Assembly (NCBI GenBank): GCA_015485455.1
Contig: WFTN01000613.1
Coordinates: 1 to 5,230, forward strand
Reading direction: 5' to 3'
DNA length: 5,230 bases
From: Planctomycetota bacterium
GTDB lineage: Bacteria > Planctomycetota > GCA-002687715 > DRQF01
Of the stretch, positions 1-5,230 are shown in pieces. The translations under genes and the position numbers were made by a program. The notes beneath the pieces are model-generated. The model saw only the letters and a program-made list of their open reading frames with translations. It was not told where the DNA came from and searched no databases. How positions within the stretch are numbered: the stretch's first letter is position 1; each line of letters begins with the position of its first letter.

Positions 1-1128
1 GAAGAGTTCTTCTTTGTTTACTATCGGGGCCGCCGGGTTGGTTGGCGTCGAACCAGCGTTATCCCCGATTCGGATGCCGGCAAGAATGGCTATCGTTTCC
101 TCAATCGTACCGTTTTTCTCAAGAAGGATGGTGCCTTGGACATGGATTTGAACGTATCCGAATTTGTCGACAGCGACTTGCGGCCAGTTTCTTTGACGAC
201 GATTGAGTCAAGTGAAGATTTTGGCGAGCAGACCGCCGGACTGATCGACAAGGGGCATCTGACTTTGCGCTTGGGCTTGGGGGAGTCACAGAAAAGGCGT
301 GAGATCCTTTTCAGCGAAGAAACAGAGTTCCTTCAACCACTGATGCGACGTTTGGCTGACATGTCACATTTTTCCGAAGCCGGCGAGACATTTAAGGTGT
401 TCGATTCTCTGCGCGGTGTGTTCATCATGGTACACGCCTCCCGTGGGCTGCGGAAAGAAATCGTGGCTGGACGGCATCAATTCGTGACCGTTTGGAAGTT
501 CACCCAAGGCAAACGGGTCTGGGAAATCTGGATCGACGGTTATGGTGGTGTGGTCCGGGAAGAATTGGGCGGGACTCATATGGTTGCCCTCAGGGCTAAA
601 CCGGAAGCGGTTTTGGCCTATTCACGGGGAGAGGCCAATGATGGGGATGGAGCTGACCTGACTCTGGAATACGAAAATGTTCCTGAAAAATTTAGCCTCA
701 CTCGGCCCAACCTCACCTGGTCCTTCGAATTCCCAGAGTTTGACAGCCCTGTTGCTATCACCTTGATCAACCCAACTCTTCAGGCTTCTGCCGATGTTAT
801 CGTCCTCGACCATGTGGAAGCAGGGACTGCCCCTGAATCCTTAGCTTTGGATTTGATGGCACGGATGAACGAAAGAAGCTCGGATCACAACATCCTCTTT
901 CAACAAACGGGGAAGTTAGGGGGTGCTCAAGGCATCAAGTTTGAGTCCACAGCAGAACGAAAGGGAACACTCATTCGCACCATCGGTGCTATCACTGTTG
1001 CCAACGACAAAGCCTACGCTGTTCTTTTGGCTGCGCCTTCTTTCTCTTTTGAGAAGGTGAGAGGACAGCTTGAGAGGATTCTCAATAGCTTCCAGATCAA
1101 GGACGGCAAGACAGACTTGGGGAACTGA
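1..1128 (+). CDS. Protein of unknown function, 5' end missing; C-terminal PsbP/Mog1-like fold suspected
   Basis: I do not recognise a named family. The reading frame is open from the first base of the window, so the ATG at 136 is probably internal and the gene starts upstream; 375 residues are visible (numbered here from base 1), ending at TGA 1126-1128. The beginning (YYRGRRVGWRRTSV, about residues 7-20) resembles, from memory, N-terminal regions of secreted planctomycete proteins, some with transglutaminase domains, where a receptor-like 'GxxVGW/Y' strand opens a beta-rich domain. A middle stretch at about 173-188 (W-E-I-W-I-D-G-Y-G-G-V-V-R-E-E) fits the same beta-rich style. Residues about 233-366 alternate hydrophobic strands and end in FEKVRGQLERILNSFQI, a pattern typical of PsbP/Mog1/DcrB-like domains, where a final helix leads into an 'ILxSF' strand. 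No transglutaminase Cys-His-Asp set is visible in the part seen. No signal peptide can be judged. It converges on the HEAT/TPR gene, with nine bases between stops. The coding call is firm; the domain reading is inference. Confidence 0.85.
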   Translation, partial: EEFFFVYYRGRRVGWRRTSVIPDSDAGKNGYRFLNRTVFLKKDGALDMDLNVSEFVDSDLRPVSLTTIESSEDFGEQTAGLIDKGHLTLRLGLGESQKRREILFSEETEFLQPLMRRLADMSHFSEAGETFKVFDSLRGVFIMVHASRGLRKEIVAGRHQFVTVWKFTQGKRVWEIWIDGYGGVVREELGGTHMVALRAKPEAVLAYSRGEANDGDGADLTLEYENVPEKFSLTRPNLTWSFEFPEFDSPVAITLINPTLQASADVIVLDHVEAGTAPESLALDLMARMNERSSDHNILFQQTGKLGGAQGIKFESTAERKGTLIRTIGAITVANDKAYAVLLAAPSFSFEKVRGQLERILNSFQIKDGKTDLGN

Positions 1129-1137
1129 GTCCCACTG

Positions 1138-2424
1138 TTAGTCGTAGAAGTTGCGTCGATAACGTTTGTCTTCGCGCATTTTTGCGAAAGCAGGATCGTC
1201 AACCAGATCTTGCCAGCTACTTTCCCGGCCAGATTCCTTGAGGGATCTGGCTGCCTTCTTGAAGCGATCGGCTCGCGCCCAGCAGCGGGCGATCTCCAAG
1301 CGGAGGTCATTCTGTTCACCCCCACGCCGAGATACTTCTAAGGCTCGACTATAGGCTTTCGCGGCCATCTCCCAAGCCCCGAATTCGACATAGAAATTAG
1401 CCAGTGCTTCTTGGGGTCTGACAGCCTTAGGTTGAGCCTTGACAGCAGCCCGTAAAGGTTTGGCAAGCTCTAACATGCCATCTTTTCCACCCAGTCCCAT
1501 GAGGGCTAGGGCTGCGCTCTTGCGCAGATCGAGATCAAGGGAGCGACGTTTCACAACGTTGAGAAGGTGGCGCCCGGAGTATTCCTTGCGACCTATCTTC
1601 TTGATGACTTTGATTGCGGTGGCAATGTAGTCAGGATCCTCATGGGTGAGCATGTCGTGTAAGGCGGACATCGCCCGGGAGTTGGTCGAGATTCTGCCAA
1701 GGGATTTGATTGCTAGAAGGGCCACTTCCTTGTTTTCGTCACCGATCAGGGCCACCATCGTTTTTTGGTCTTGCGGGTTTCTCCCGACAATGCCGAAGGC
1801 TTCCGCCGCTGCCTTGCGGAGCTCGGCTTCTTCATGCTGGGCTGCGGCCCTTAAGTCTTCGAAGATTGTCTCGTCACTGAGTCGGGCACGAGCCACAAGG
1901 ACAGAGGCTTGCACCTGAATCGATTTGCGCTGGCCTTGAAGGCGTATGGCATCCAAGGCCTTCTGGTCTCCGATATACCCGAGAGTCTCAATCGCGACTG
2001 AAGATTGTAGTGGCTCTTGAGAATCAATGACGTCTCGCAACGGAGGAGCGATGTCCGAGAGCTTGGCGGTCTTGGACACGAACATTTCAGCGAAGACGAG
2101 GGATATTTGGTGGAGAAATTTCCCGTCCTTGCTCTTAAGGATGTTCGACACTAATGGTGCAATCGCTCCGAATCCCAATTGCGCCAGTCGGGTTCTGGCC
2201 GCAGCCTGGGTCGCCTTGGCACCTTTTCCTTGGGATTTCAGATGGCGAATTTGCGTCTTGACTTTGGCTTCAACAAGGTCGGTTTCTTTTTTGGCGTTTT
2301 CTGTTGCCTCTGCCAATAGAGCTTCGATCGATTGGGGCTCTATTTGGCTCCTCACCTGTGGACAGAGCGTCGCCATTGTGACCAGGAAGATCATTGCATG
2401 GAATCGCCAGATAGATCTAAACAT
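1138..2424 (-). CDS. Exported HEAT-repeat protein with C-terminal TPR-like segment
   Basis: A probable scaffold protein with no catalytic motif. From the chosen ATG (2424) it has 428 residues. The start gives a compact signal peptide: basic MFRSIWRFH, hydrophobic core AMIFLVTMATL, then CPQVRS with a likely signal peptidase I cut before QIEPQ; the Cys is not in a lipobox, so it is unlikely to be a lipoprotein. An ATG 33 bases upstream (2457) is also open and would add MTRSSIEETHS, an acidic stretch unlike a signal peptide; GAAGAG lies nine bases before the 2424 ATG. After a charged helix (about residues 30-75) come roughly six or seven HEAT/PBS-type helical pairs (about 75-325), for example SSVAIETLGYIGDQKALDAI, ELRKAAAEAFGIVG and EVALLAIKSLGRI. 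Residues about 338-395 look like two TPRs (ALANFYVEFGAWEMAAKAYS, LRLEIARCWARADRFKKA). The end (DDPAFAKMREDKRY) matches the tail often following TPR groups in planctomycete proteins. The partner is unknown. It is likely transcribed alone, because a terminator lies upstream. Confidence 0.88.
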   Translation of the reverse strand: MFRSIWRFHAMIFLVTMATLCPQVRSQIEPQSIEALLAEATENAKKETDLVEAKVKTQIRHLKSQGKGAKATQAAARTRLAQLGFGAIAPLVSNILKSKDGKFLHQISLVFAEMFVSKTAKLSDIAPPLRDVIDSQEPLQSSVAIETLGYIGDQKALDAIRLQGQRKSIQVQASVLVARARLSDETIFEDLRAAAQHEEAELRKAAAEAFGIVGRNPQDQKTMVALIGDENKEVALLAIKSLGRISTNSRAMSALHDMLTHEDPDYIATAIKVIKKIGRKEYSGRHLLNVVKRRSLDLDLRKSAALALMGLGGKDGMLELAKPLRAAVKAQPKAVRPQEALANFYVEFGAWEMAAKAYSRALEVSRRGGEQNDLRLEIARCWARADRFKKAARSLKESGRESSWQDLVDDPAFAKMREDKRYRRNFYD

Positions 2425-2526
2425 AGAGTGGGTCTCTTCAATCGATGAACGTGTCATTCACTATTCCCGAACAACTGCCCCTTCGGCGGTGTCAGAATAG
2501 CGTTTGGAAGATCTACGGTCCAGTAA

Positions 2527-2555
2527 AACGAAATGAGGGCCTAAATTGCTGTCAA
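2527..2555 (-). promoter_or_regulatory. Candidate promoter for the HEAT/TPR gene
   Basis: On the minus strand a perfect TTGACA (2555-2550) lies about 95 bases before the upper ATG and 126 before the preferred one. The hexamer 17 bases further on is TTCGTT (2532-2527), a poor match to TATAAT, and the 18- and 19-base spacings are no better. The position fits, just downstream of the lat terminator, but only the -35 half is convincing. Confidence 0.25.
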
Positions 2556-2571
2556 ACCGGGGCTAAGCTGA

Positions 2572-2619
2572 ATCTCTCAAAGAAAGAGAGCCCAAGAAAG
2601 ATCAGGCTTTCTTGGGCTC
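2572..2619 (-). terminator. Intrinsic terminator of lat
   Basis: Bases 2588-2600 (GAGCCCAAGAAAG) and 2607-2619 (CTTTCTTGGGCTC) form a perfect 13-bp inverted repeat with a six-base loop. Read on the minus strand, the hairpin starts 40 bases after the lat stop codon and is followed by TCTTTCTTTGAGAGA, a U-rich tail, so it should end lat transcription. On the plus strand the following bases (CTTGTGATTGT) are less U-rich and no plus-strand gene is nearby, so the minus-strand reading is preferred. Confidence 0.85.
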
Positions 2620-2659
2620 CTTGTGATTGTCTGCCTTCTTTGGCTCAATTTCCCAGGCT

Positions 2660-3994
2660 TCAGAGGGATTGAATGATCTTCTCAACGGCCAGTTTGCCGT
2701 CTGTGGAACTCATATCCAGGACGGGTCGGAAGCGCATGCTCAGATCGCCGCAAGGAAGCATGATGACTTTGTTCTTGTACAAAGCAGCCATCACAGCGTC
2801 TCGTTTCTCTTCGCTCGGCAGATCAAAGGCGATCATGAGGCCCCGGCCTCGGACGTTGTTAATCTTGCCTGTTTCTTCGGCGAATTTGGCCAGGGCGGAG
2901 GTCACTTCTTCGCCAATTTTGGCGGCGTTTTCCAAAAGATTCTCTTCTTCGATGATTTGAATGTAGCGTTCGACGCGCACCATATCACAGAGGTTGCCAC
3001 CCCAGGTGGAGTTGAGCCTGCTGCTGGTTTCGAAAACCGAGTCGATTTCATCTAGCCGTTTGTTGGCAGCAATTCCACATACTTGTGATTTCTTGCCGAA
3101 ACAGAAAATGTCTGGTTCGACATCCAATTGTTGCCAGACCCACCATGTCCCCGAGAGGCCCATGCCACATTGCACCTCGTCAAAGATGAGCAGGGCTTCG
3201 TGAGCGTCGCAGATCCTACGCAGTTCTTTCATGAACTGGGGACGGAAATGAGTGTCGCCACCTTCTCCTTGTATGGTCTCAATCAGGATTGCCGCGATTT
3301 TGTCTTTGCGCTCAGCGAATGACTTCTCAATGGCCTGGATCGATTTGGCTTCTTCTTCTTCGATAGCAGCGATGTTGCCCGGATTTTGGGGGAAGCGAGC
3401 GGAAGGTGTGGGCACCCGAGGCCAGTCGAATTTCGGAAAGAATTGGTATTTTCGGGGGTCGGATGTGTTGGTGACGCTCAACGTGTATCCCGTTCGCCCG
3501 TGGAATGCACTCTCAAAGTGAAGAATCTCCAAGTTTTCTGTTTCAATTCCACCCTTGGAGCGATTCTTTTGGTACTTCCAGTCGAAGGCGGCCTTCATGG
3601 CGTTTTCCACCGCCAAGCCACCGCCTTCCACGAAGAAGAGACGCTCACTGTGAGTTTCGGGAATACAGGTTGTGGCAAAGGTGTCCACGAAGCTGGCCAT
3701 TTCGACGGTGTAGATGTCCGAGTTGGTAGGCTTACAAGAGGCGGCTTGGGTTAATCTCGCCTGGAAGCTTGGGTCAGACATTTTGGGATGATTGAAACCA
3801 ATGGGCTGAGAGGCGAAGAAGCTGAATAGATCGAGATAATCCTCGCCGGTCCTTTGGTCATGAAATTGTGTGCCTTTGCTTTTGGCGAAATCAAAGACAA
3901 CAGAGAATCCGTCCGCCAAAATGTGGCGCCCCAGTATTTCGTGGACGTTCTTGGCAGTGATATCTGAACTGCTATGAGTGGTTTCAGTGGACAT
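2660..3994 (-). CDS. lat: L-lysine 6-transaminase (lysine epsilon-aminotransferase)
   Basis: A PLP enzyme of aminotransferase class III (EC 2.6.1.36). It moves the epsilon-amino group of L-lysine to 2-oxoglutarate, giving 2-aminoadipate 6-semialdehyde, which cyclises to piperideine-6-carboxylate, and glutamate; it is expected in the cytoplasm. The 444 residues match the family length (Mycobacterium tuberculosis Rv3290c is about 449) and align with it from memory along the whole length: NVHEILGRHILADGF, KPTNSDIYTVEMA, LFFVEGGGLAVENAMKAAFD, FHGRTGYTLSVTNT, FPKFDWPR, IQGEGGDTHFRPQF, SRLNSTWGGNL, RGRGLM and RFRP. Cofactor residues look intact: Asp272 in FDEVQ, Schiff-base Lys301 in FGKKSQVCG, Phe164-His165 by the cofactor, Thr330 in NSTWGG. 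Glu239, before IQGEGG, sits where the gating glutamate of the mycobacterial enzyme lies. The ATG at 3994 is chosen because GGGAG lies nine bases upstream and homology begins soon after; an ATG at 4102 would add 36 unrelated residues across the promoter region. In other bacteria this enzyme serves lysine catabolism or, in actinomycetes, cephamycin synthesis; no partner gene here tells which. Confidence 0.96.
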   Translation of the reverse strand: MSTETTHSSSDITAKNVHEILGRHILADGFSVVFDFAKSKGTQFHDQRTGEDYLDLFSFFASQPIGFNHPKMSDPSFQARLTQAASCKPTNSDIYTVEMASFVDTFATTCIPETHSERLFFVEGGGLAVENAMKAAFDWKYQKNRSKGGIETENLEILHFESAFHGRTGYTLSVTNTSDPRKYQFFPKFDWPRVPTPSARFPQNPGNIAAIEEEEAKSIQAIEKSFAERKDKIAAILIETIQGEGGDTHFRPQFMKELRRICDAHEALLIFDEVQCGMGLSGTWWVWQQLDVEPDIFCFGKKSQVCGIAANKRLDEIDSVFETSSRLNSTWGGNLCDMVRVERYIQIIEEENLLENAAKIGEEVTSALAKFAEETGKINNVRGRGLMIAFDLPSEEKRDAVMAALYKNKVIMLPCGDLSMRFRPVLDMSSTDGKLAVEKIIQSL

Positions 3995-4003
3995 GACGAC
4001 GAA

Positions 4004-4008
4004 CTCCC
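4004..4008 (-). promoter_or_regulatory. Shine-Dalgarno site of lat
   Basis: GGGAG on the minus strand lies nine bases before the ATG at 3994. It decides between this start and the upstream in-frame ATG at 4102, which has no homology to support it. Confidence 0.6.
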
Positions 4009-4034
4009 GGATTCCAGACAAAGTTGAAGGAAGG

Positions 4035-4063
4035 AAATTAGCACTGGCCCATGCTCGGTGCAA
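4035..4063 (-). promoter_or_regulatory. Candidate promoter for lat
   Basis: On the minus strand TTGCAC (4063-4058) and TAATTT (4040-4035) are separated by exactly 17 bases, and TGC directly precedes the second hexamer, as in an extended -10 element. Transcription would begin near 4028, giving a leader of about 33 bases carrying the GGGAG site. Each hexamer matches the sigma-70 consensus at only about half its positions, so this is a plausible guess based mainly on spacing and position. Confidence 0.3.
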
Positions 4064-4082
4064 GTTCCTCTTGGATGATGGG

Positions 4083-4110
4083 TTTCCTGGGCCCCTATCC
4101 ACGTTATAGT
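4083..4110 (+). promoter_or_regulatory. Candidate promoter for serA
   Basis: TATAGT (4105-4110) is a good -10 match, five of six bases. The best hexamer at 16 bases before it is TTTCCT (4083-4088), which is weak. A start near 4117 would leave a leader of about 68 bases before the serA ATG. The -10 sits in an imperfect inverted repeat (CCAC-GTTATA-GTGG, 4099-4112), which could be an operator, but that is speculation. Confidence 0.3.
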
Positions 4111-4172
4111 GGGATGTTGATCCTAGAAGAATCAGTCATCTGTGGTGAAAGCGTCGGTTTAAGCCGATTGCA

Positions 4173-4179
4173 GGGAGAG
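4173..4179 (+). promoter_or_regulatory. Shine-Dalgarno site of serA
   Basis: GGGAGAG lies five bases before the ATG at 4185, with its GGAG core seven bases away, which is near-ideal spacing. An in-frame TGA at 4146-4148 and the lack of any other start codon after it make this the only possible start. Confidence 0.75.
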
Positions 4180-4184
4180 AAATC

Positions 4185-5230
4185 ATGCGCATTTTGGTCG
4201 CTGACGAATTAGACAAGGGCGGTCACGCCATTCTTGCAGATCGCCAGGTTGAACTCGTTGATCGAGGGGGGATTGGGGCTGATGAGTTGGTGGCGGAAAT
4301 TGCTGGTTATCAAGGATTGGTGGTGCGGTCCCGAACTCAAGTGACTCCCGAATTGATGGATGCGGCCACTTCTTTGCGCGTCATTGGCCGTGCGGGTACA
4401 GGGGTCGATAATATCGATGTTGGGGCGGCGACAGACCGCGGAATCACTGTGATGAACACCCCAGGGGCCAATAGTAATTCCGCCGCTGAACATGCTATTG
4501 CCATGATGTTCGCCTTACTTCGTAACGTCCCCCAAGCAGATCGGAGTCTGCGGTCGGGAAAGTTTGACAAGCAAGCGTTCTGTGGCAACGAAGTGGCTGG
4601 CAAGACTCTTGGAATCGTGGGGTTGGGGCGCATTGGCTGCTTGGTGGCAGAAAAGGCTCAAGGGCTGGGGATGAAGGTTCTGGGGTTTGATCCGGTGACT
4701 ACAGCGGCGAGCGCTGCCAAGAAAGGCATCGAACTCTTGGACCTCATGGATCTCTTTGGAGTCGCCGACATTATTTCTCTTCATGTACCTTACAACGAAA
4801 AGACTCACCATTTGATTTCCCGTCAAGCCCTGGAAGTGATGAAACCCAGTGCACGTATCGTGAATTGCGCACGAGGTGGCCTCATTGATGAAGCGGCTTT
4901 GGCGGAGTTCCTGGAAGGGGATAAAATTGCGGGAGCCGCCTTGGATGTTTTCGAGACTGAGCCTCCAGTTGACAATCCTCTTCTGAATTCGCCGCGGGTA
5001 GTGGTGACACCTCACTTGGGTGCATCGACGGTGGAGGCCCAGGAAATCGTGAGCCGAAATATTTTAGAACAAATGGCAGATTTTTTGGAGCACAACAAAC
5101 TCAGAGGTGCTGTCAATGGTTTGAAATTTGATCCTTCCACTCAAGGGGAAGTCGAGCCATATTGCCAACTCGCCGGAAGGTTGGGGAAAATTCTTTCTGG
5201 TTTAGGGGGCCGGGGTGATCAGTTGACCGC
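4185..5230 (+). CDS. serA: D-3-phosphoglycerate dehydrogenase, 3' end cut by window
   Basis: The first enzyme of serine synthesis: it oxidises 3-phosphoglycerate to 3-phosphohydroxypyruvate with NAD+ in the cytoplasm. The visible 348 residues start MRILVADELDKGG and run off the window with no stop. Family features in order: the N-terminal part of the substrate-binding domain with VVRSRTQVT (46-54) and IGRAGTGVDNID (67-78); helix NSNSAAEHAIAMM (97-108); the Rossmann NAD-binding motif GLGRIG (146-151) with Asp169 of GFDP at the usual NAD-ribose position; and the catalytic set Arg230 (NCARGGLIDE), Glu259 (FETEPP) and His277 (TPHLGAST), with the same 29- and 47-residue spacings as in human PHGDH. 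After the catalytic core (ending near 310) the chain continues with EPYCQLAGRLGKILSGL, typical of the extra ASB domain of the long type 1 enzymes (about 525-540 residues). A C-terminal ACT domain, and so serine feedback, is therefore expected beyond the window but not seen. It diverges from lat, with no serC in view. Confidence 0.96.
   Translation, partial: MRILVADELDKGGHAILADRQVELVDRGGIGADELVAEIAGYQGLVVRSRTQVTPELMDAATSLRVIGRAGTGVDNIDVGAATDRGITVMNTPGANSNSAAEHAIAMMFALLRNVPQADRSLRSGKFDKQAFCGNEVAGKTLGIVGLGRIGCLVAEKAQGLGMKVLGFDPVTTAASAAKKGIELLDLMDLFGVADIISLHVPYNEKTHHLISRQALEVMKPSARIVNCARGGLIDEAALAEFLEGDKIAGAALDVFETEPPVDNPLLNSPRVVVTPHLGASTVEAQEIVSRNILEQMADFLEHNKLRGAVNGLKFDPSTQGEVEPYCQLAGRLGKILSGLGGRGDQLT

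Noticed and set aside
1..1128. Transglutaminase function for the first gene
   Set aside because: Only the general style of the N-terminal part recalls proteins that carry such a domain; no Cys-His-Asp catalytic motif is visible in the 375 residues seen.
2027..2500. Plus-strand open frame of 157 codons opposite the start of the HEAT/TPR gene
   Set aside because: It is antisense to the repeat protein and its signal peptide, and shows no motif of its own.
2627..3055. Plus-strand open frame of 142 codons opposite the end of lat
   Set aside because: It overlaps a strongly conserved transaminase on the other strand; its sequence is a mirror of the lat codons and resembles no known protein.
2660..3994. 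Reading lat as a replacement for phosphoserine transaminase next to serA
   Set aside because: SerC is a different aminotransferase class; this protein carries the Lat-specific motifs (FGKKSQVCG, NSTWGGNL, IQGEGGD) and nothing indicates phosphoserine binding.
4041..4061. Inverted repeat GCACTGG / CTCGGTGC in the lat-serA gap
   Set aside because: It depends on two G-T pairs that become mismatches on the minus strand, where lat is transcribed, and it lies upstream of the likely serA transcript, so it is probably chance.
3995..4102. Possible 36-residue N-terminal extension of lat from the ATG at 4102
   Set aside because: The added residues do not resemble the family, the length from 3994 already fits known Lat proteins, and a Shine-Dalgarno site precedes 3994.
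4515..5015. Minus-strand open frame of 166 codons opposite serA
   Set aside because: It lies wholly antisense to a well-matched dehydrogenase with all catalytic residues, has no recognisable domain, and its composition (many His, Arg, Ser, Pro) is typical of a shadow frame.

Overview
The window holds four protein-coding genes and two short intergenic regions, with no RNA gene, mobile element, CRISPR array or long repeat that I can see. Left to right they are: the 3' part of a plus-strand gene for a protein of unknown function (bases 1-1128); a minus-strand gene for an exported HEAT/TPR-repeat protein (1138-2424); a minus-strand gene for L-lysine 6-transaminase, lat (2660-3994); and the 5' two thirds of a plus-strand gene for D-3-phosphoglycerate dehydrogenase, serA (4185 to the window edge). 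The two end genes are cut by the window.

Organism: a bacterium with dense genes, ordinary Shine-Dalgarno sites and, by eye, GC slightly above 50%. Two clues hint at Planctomycetota or a related deep-branching, non-actinobacterial group. One is the tail of the HEAT/TPR protein, a D-P-x-(F)-A-x-(M/L)-R-x-D-x-R-(Y/F) ending of the kind often seen after TPR blocks in planctomycetes. The other is the style of the first protein (YYRGRRVGW near the window start and a W-x-D-x-x-G-x-V-x-R-E stretch in the middle). This placement is an inference and no marker gene in the window settles it.

Layout: the first two genes converge, with only nine bases between their stop codons and no convincing terminator. 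The HEAT/TPR gene and lat point the same way but are separated by about 235 bases containing a strong intrinsic terminator for lat (13-bp perfect stem plus a U-rich tail), so they are probably separate transcription units. lat and serA diverge from a 190-base region carrying candidate promoters for both strands and a Shine-Dalgarno site for each gene.

Function: SerA starts serine synthesis from 3-phosphoglycerate. Lat moves the epsilon-amino group of lysine to 2-oxoglutarate, giving 2-aminoadipate semialdehyde (cyclising to piperideine-6-carboxylate) and glutamate. Both belong to amino-acid metabolism, but nothing in the window shows a direct pathway link. No piperideine-6-carboxylate dehydrogenase, serC or beta-lactam gene is present. 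I found no convincing new system here; the items worth a second look are modest.
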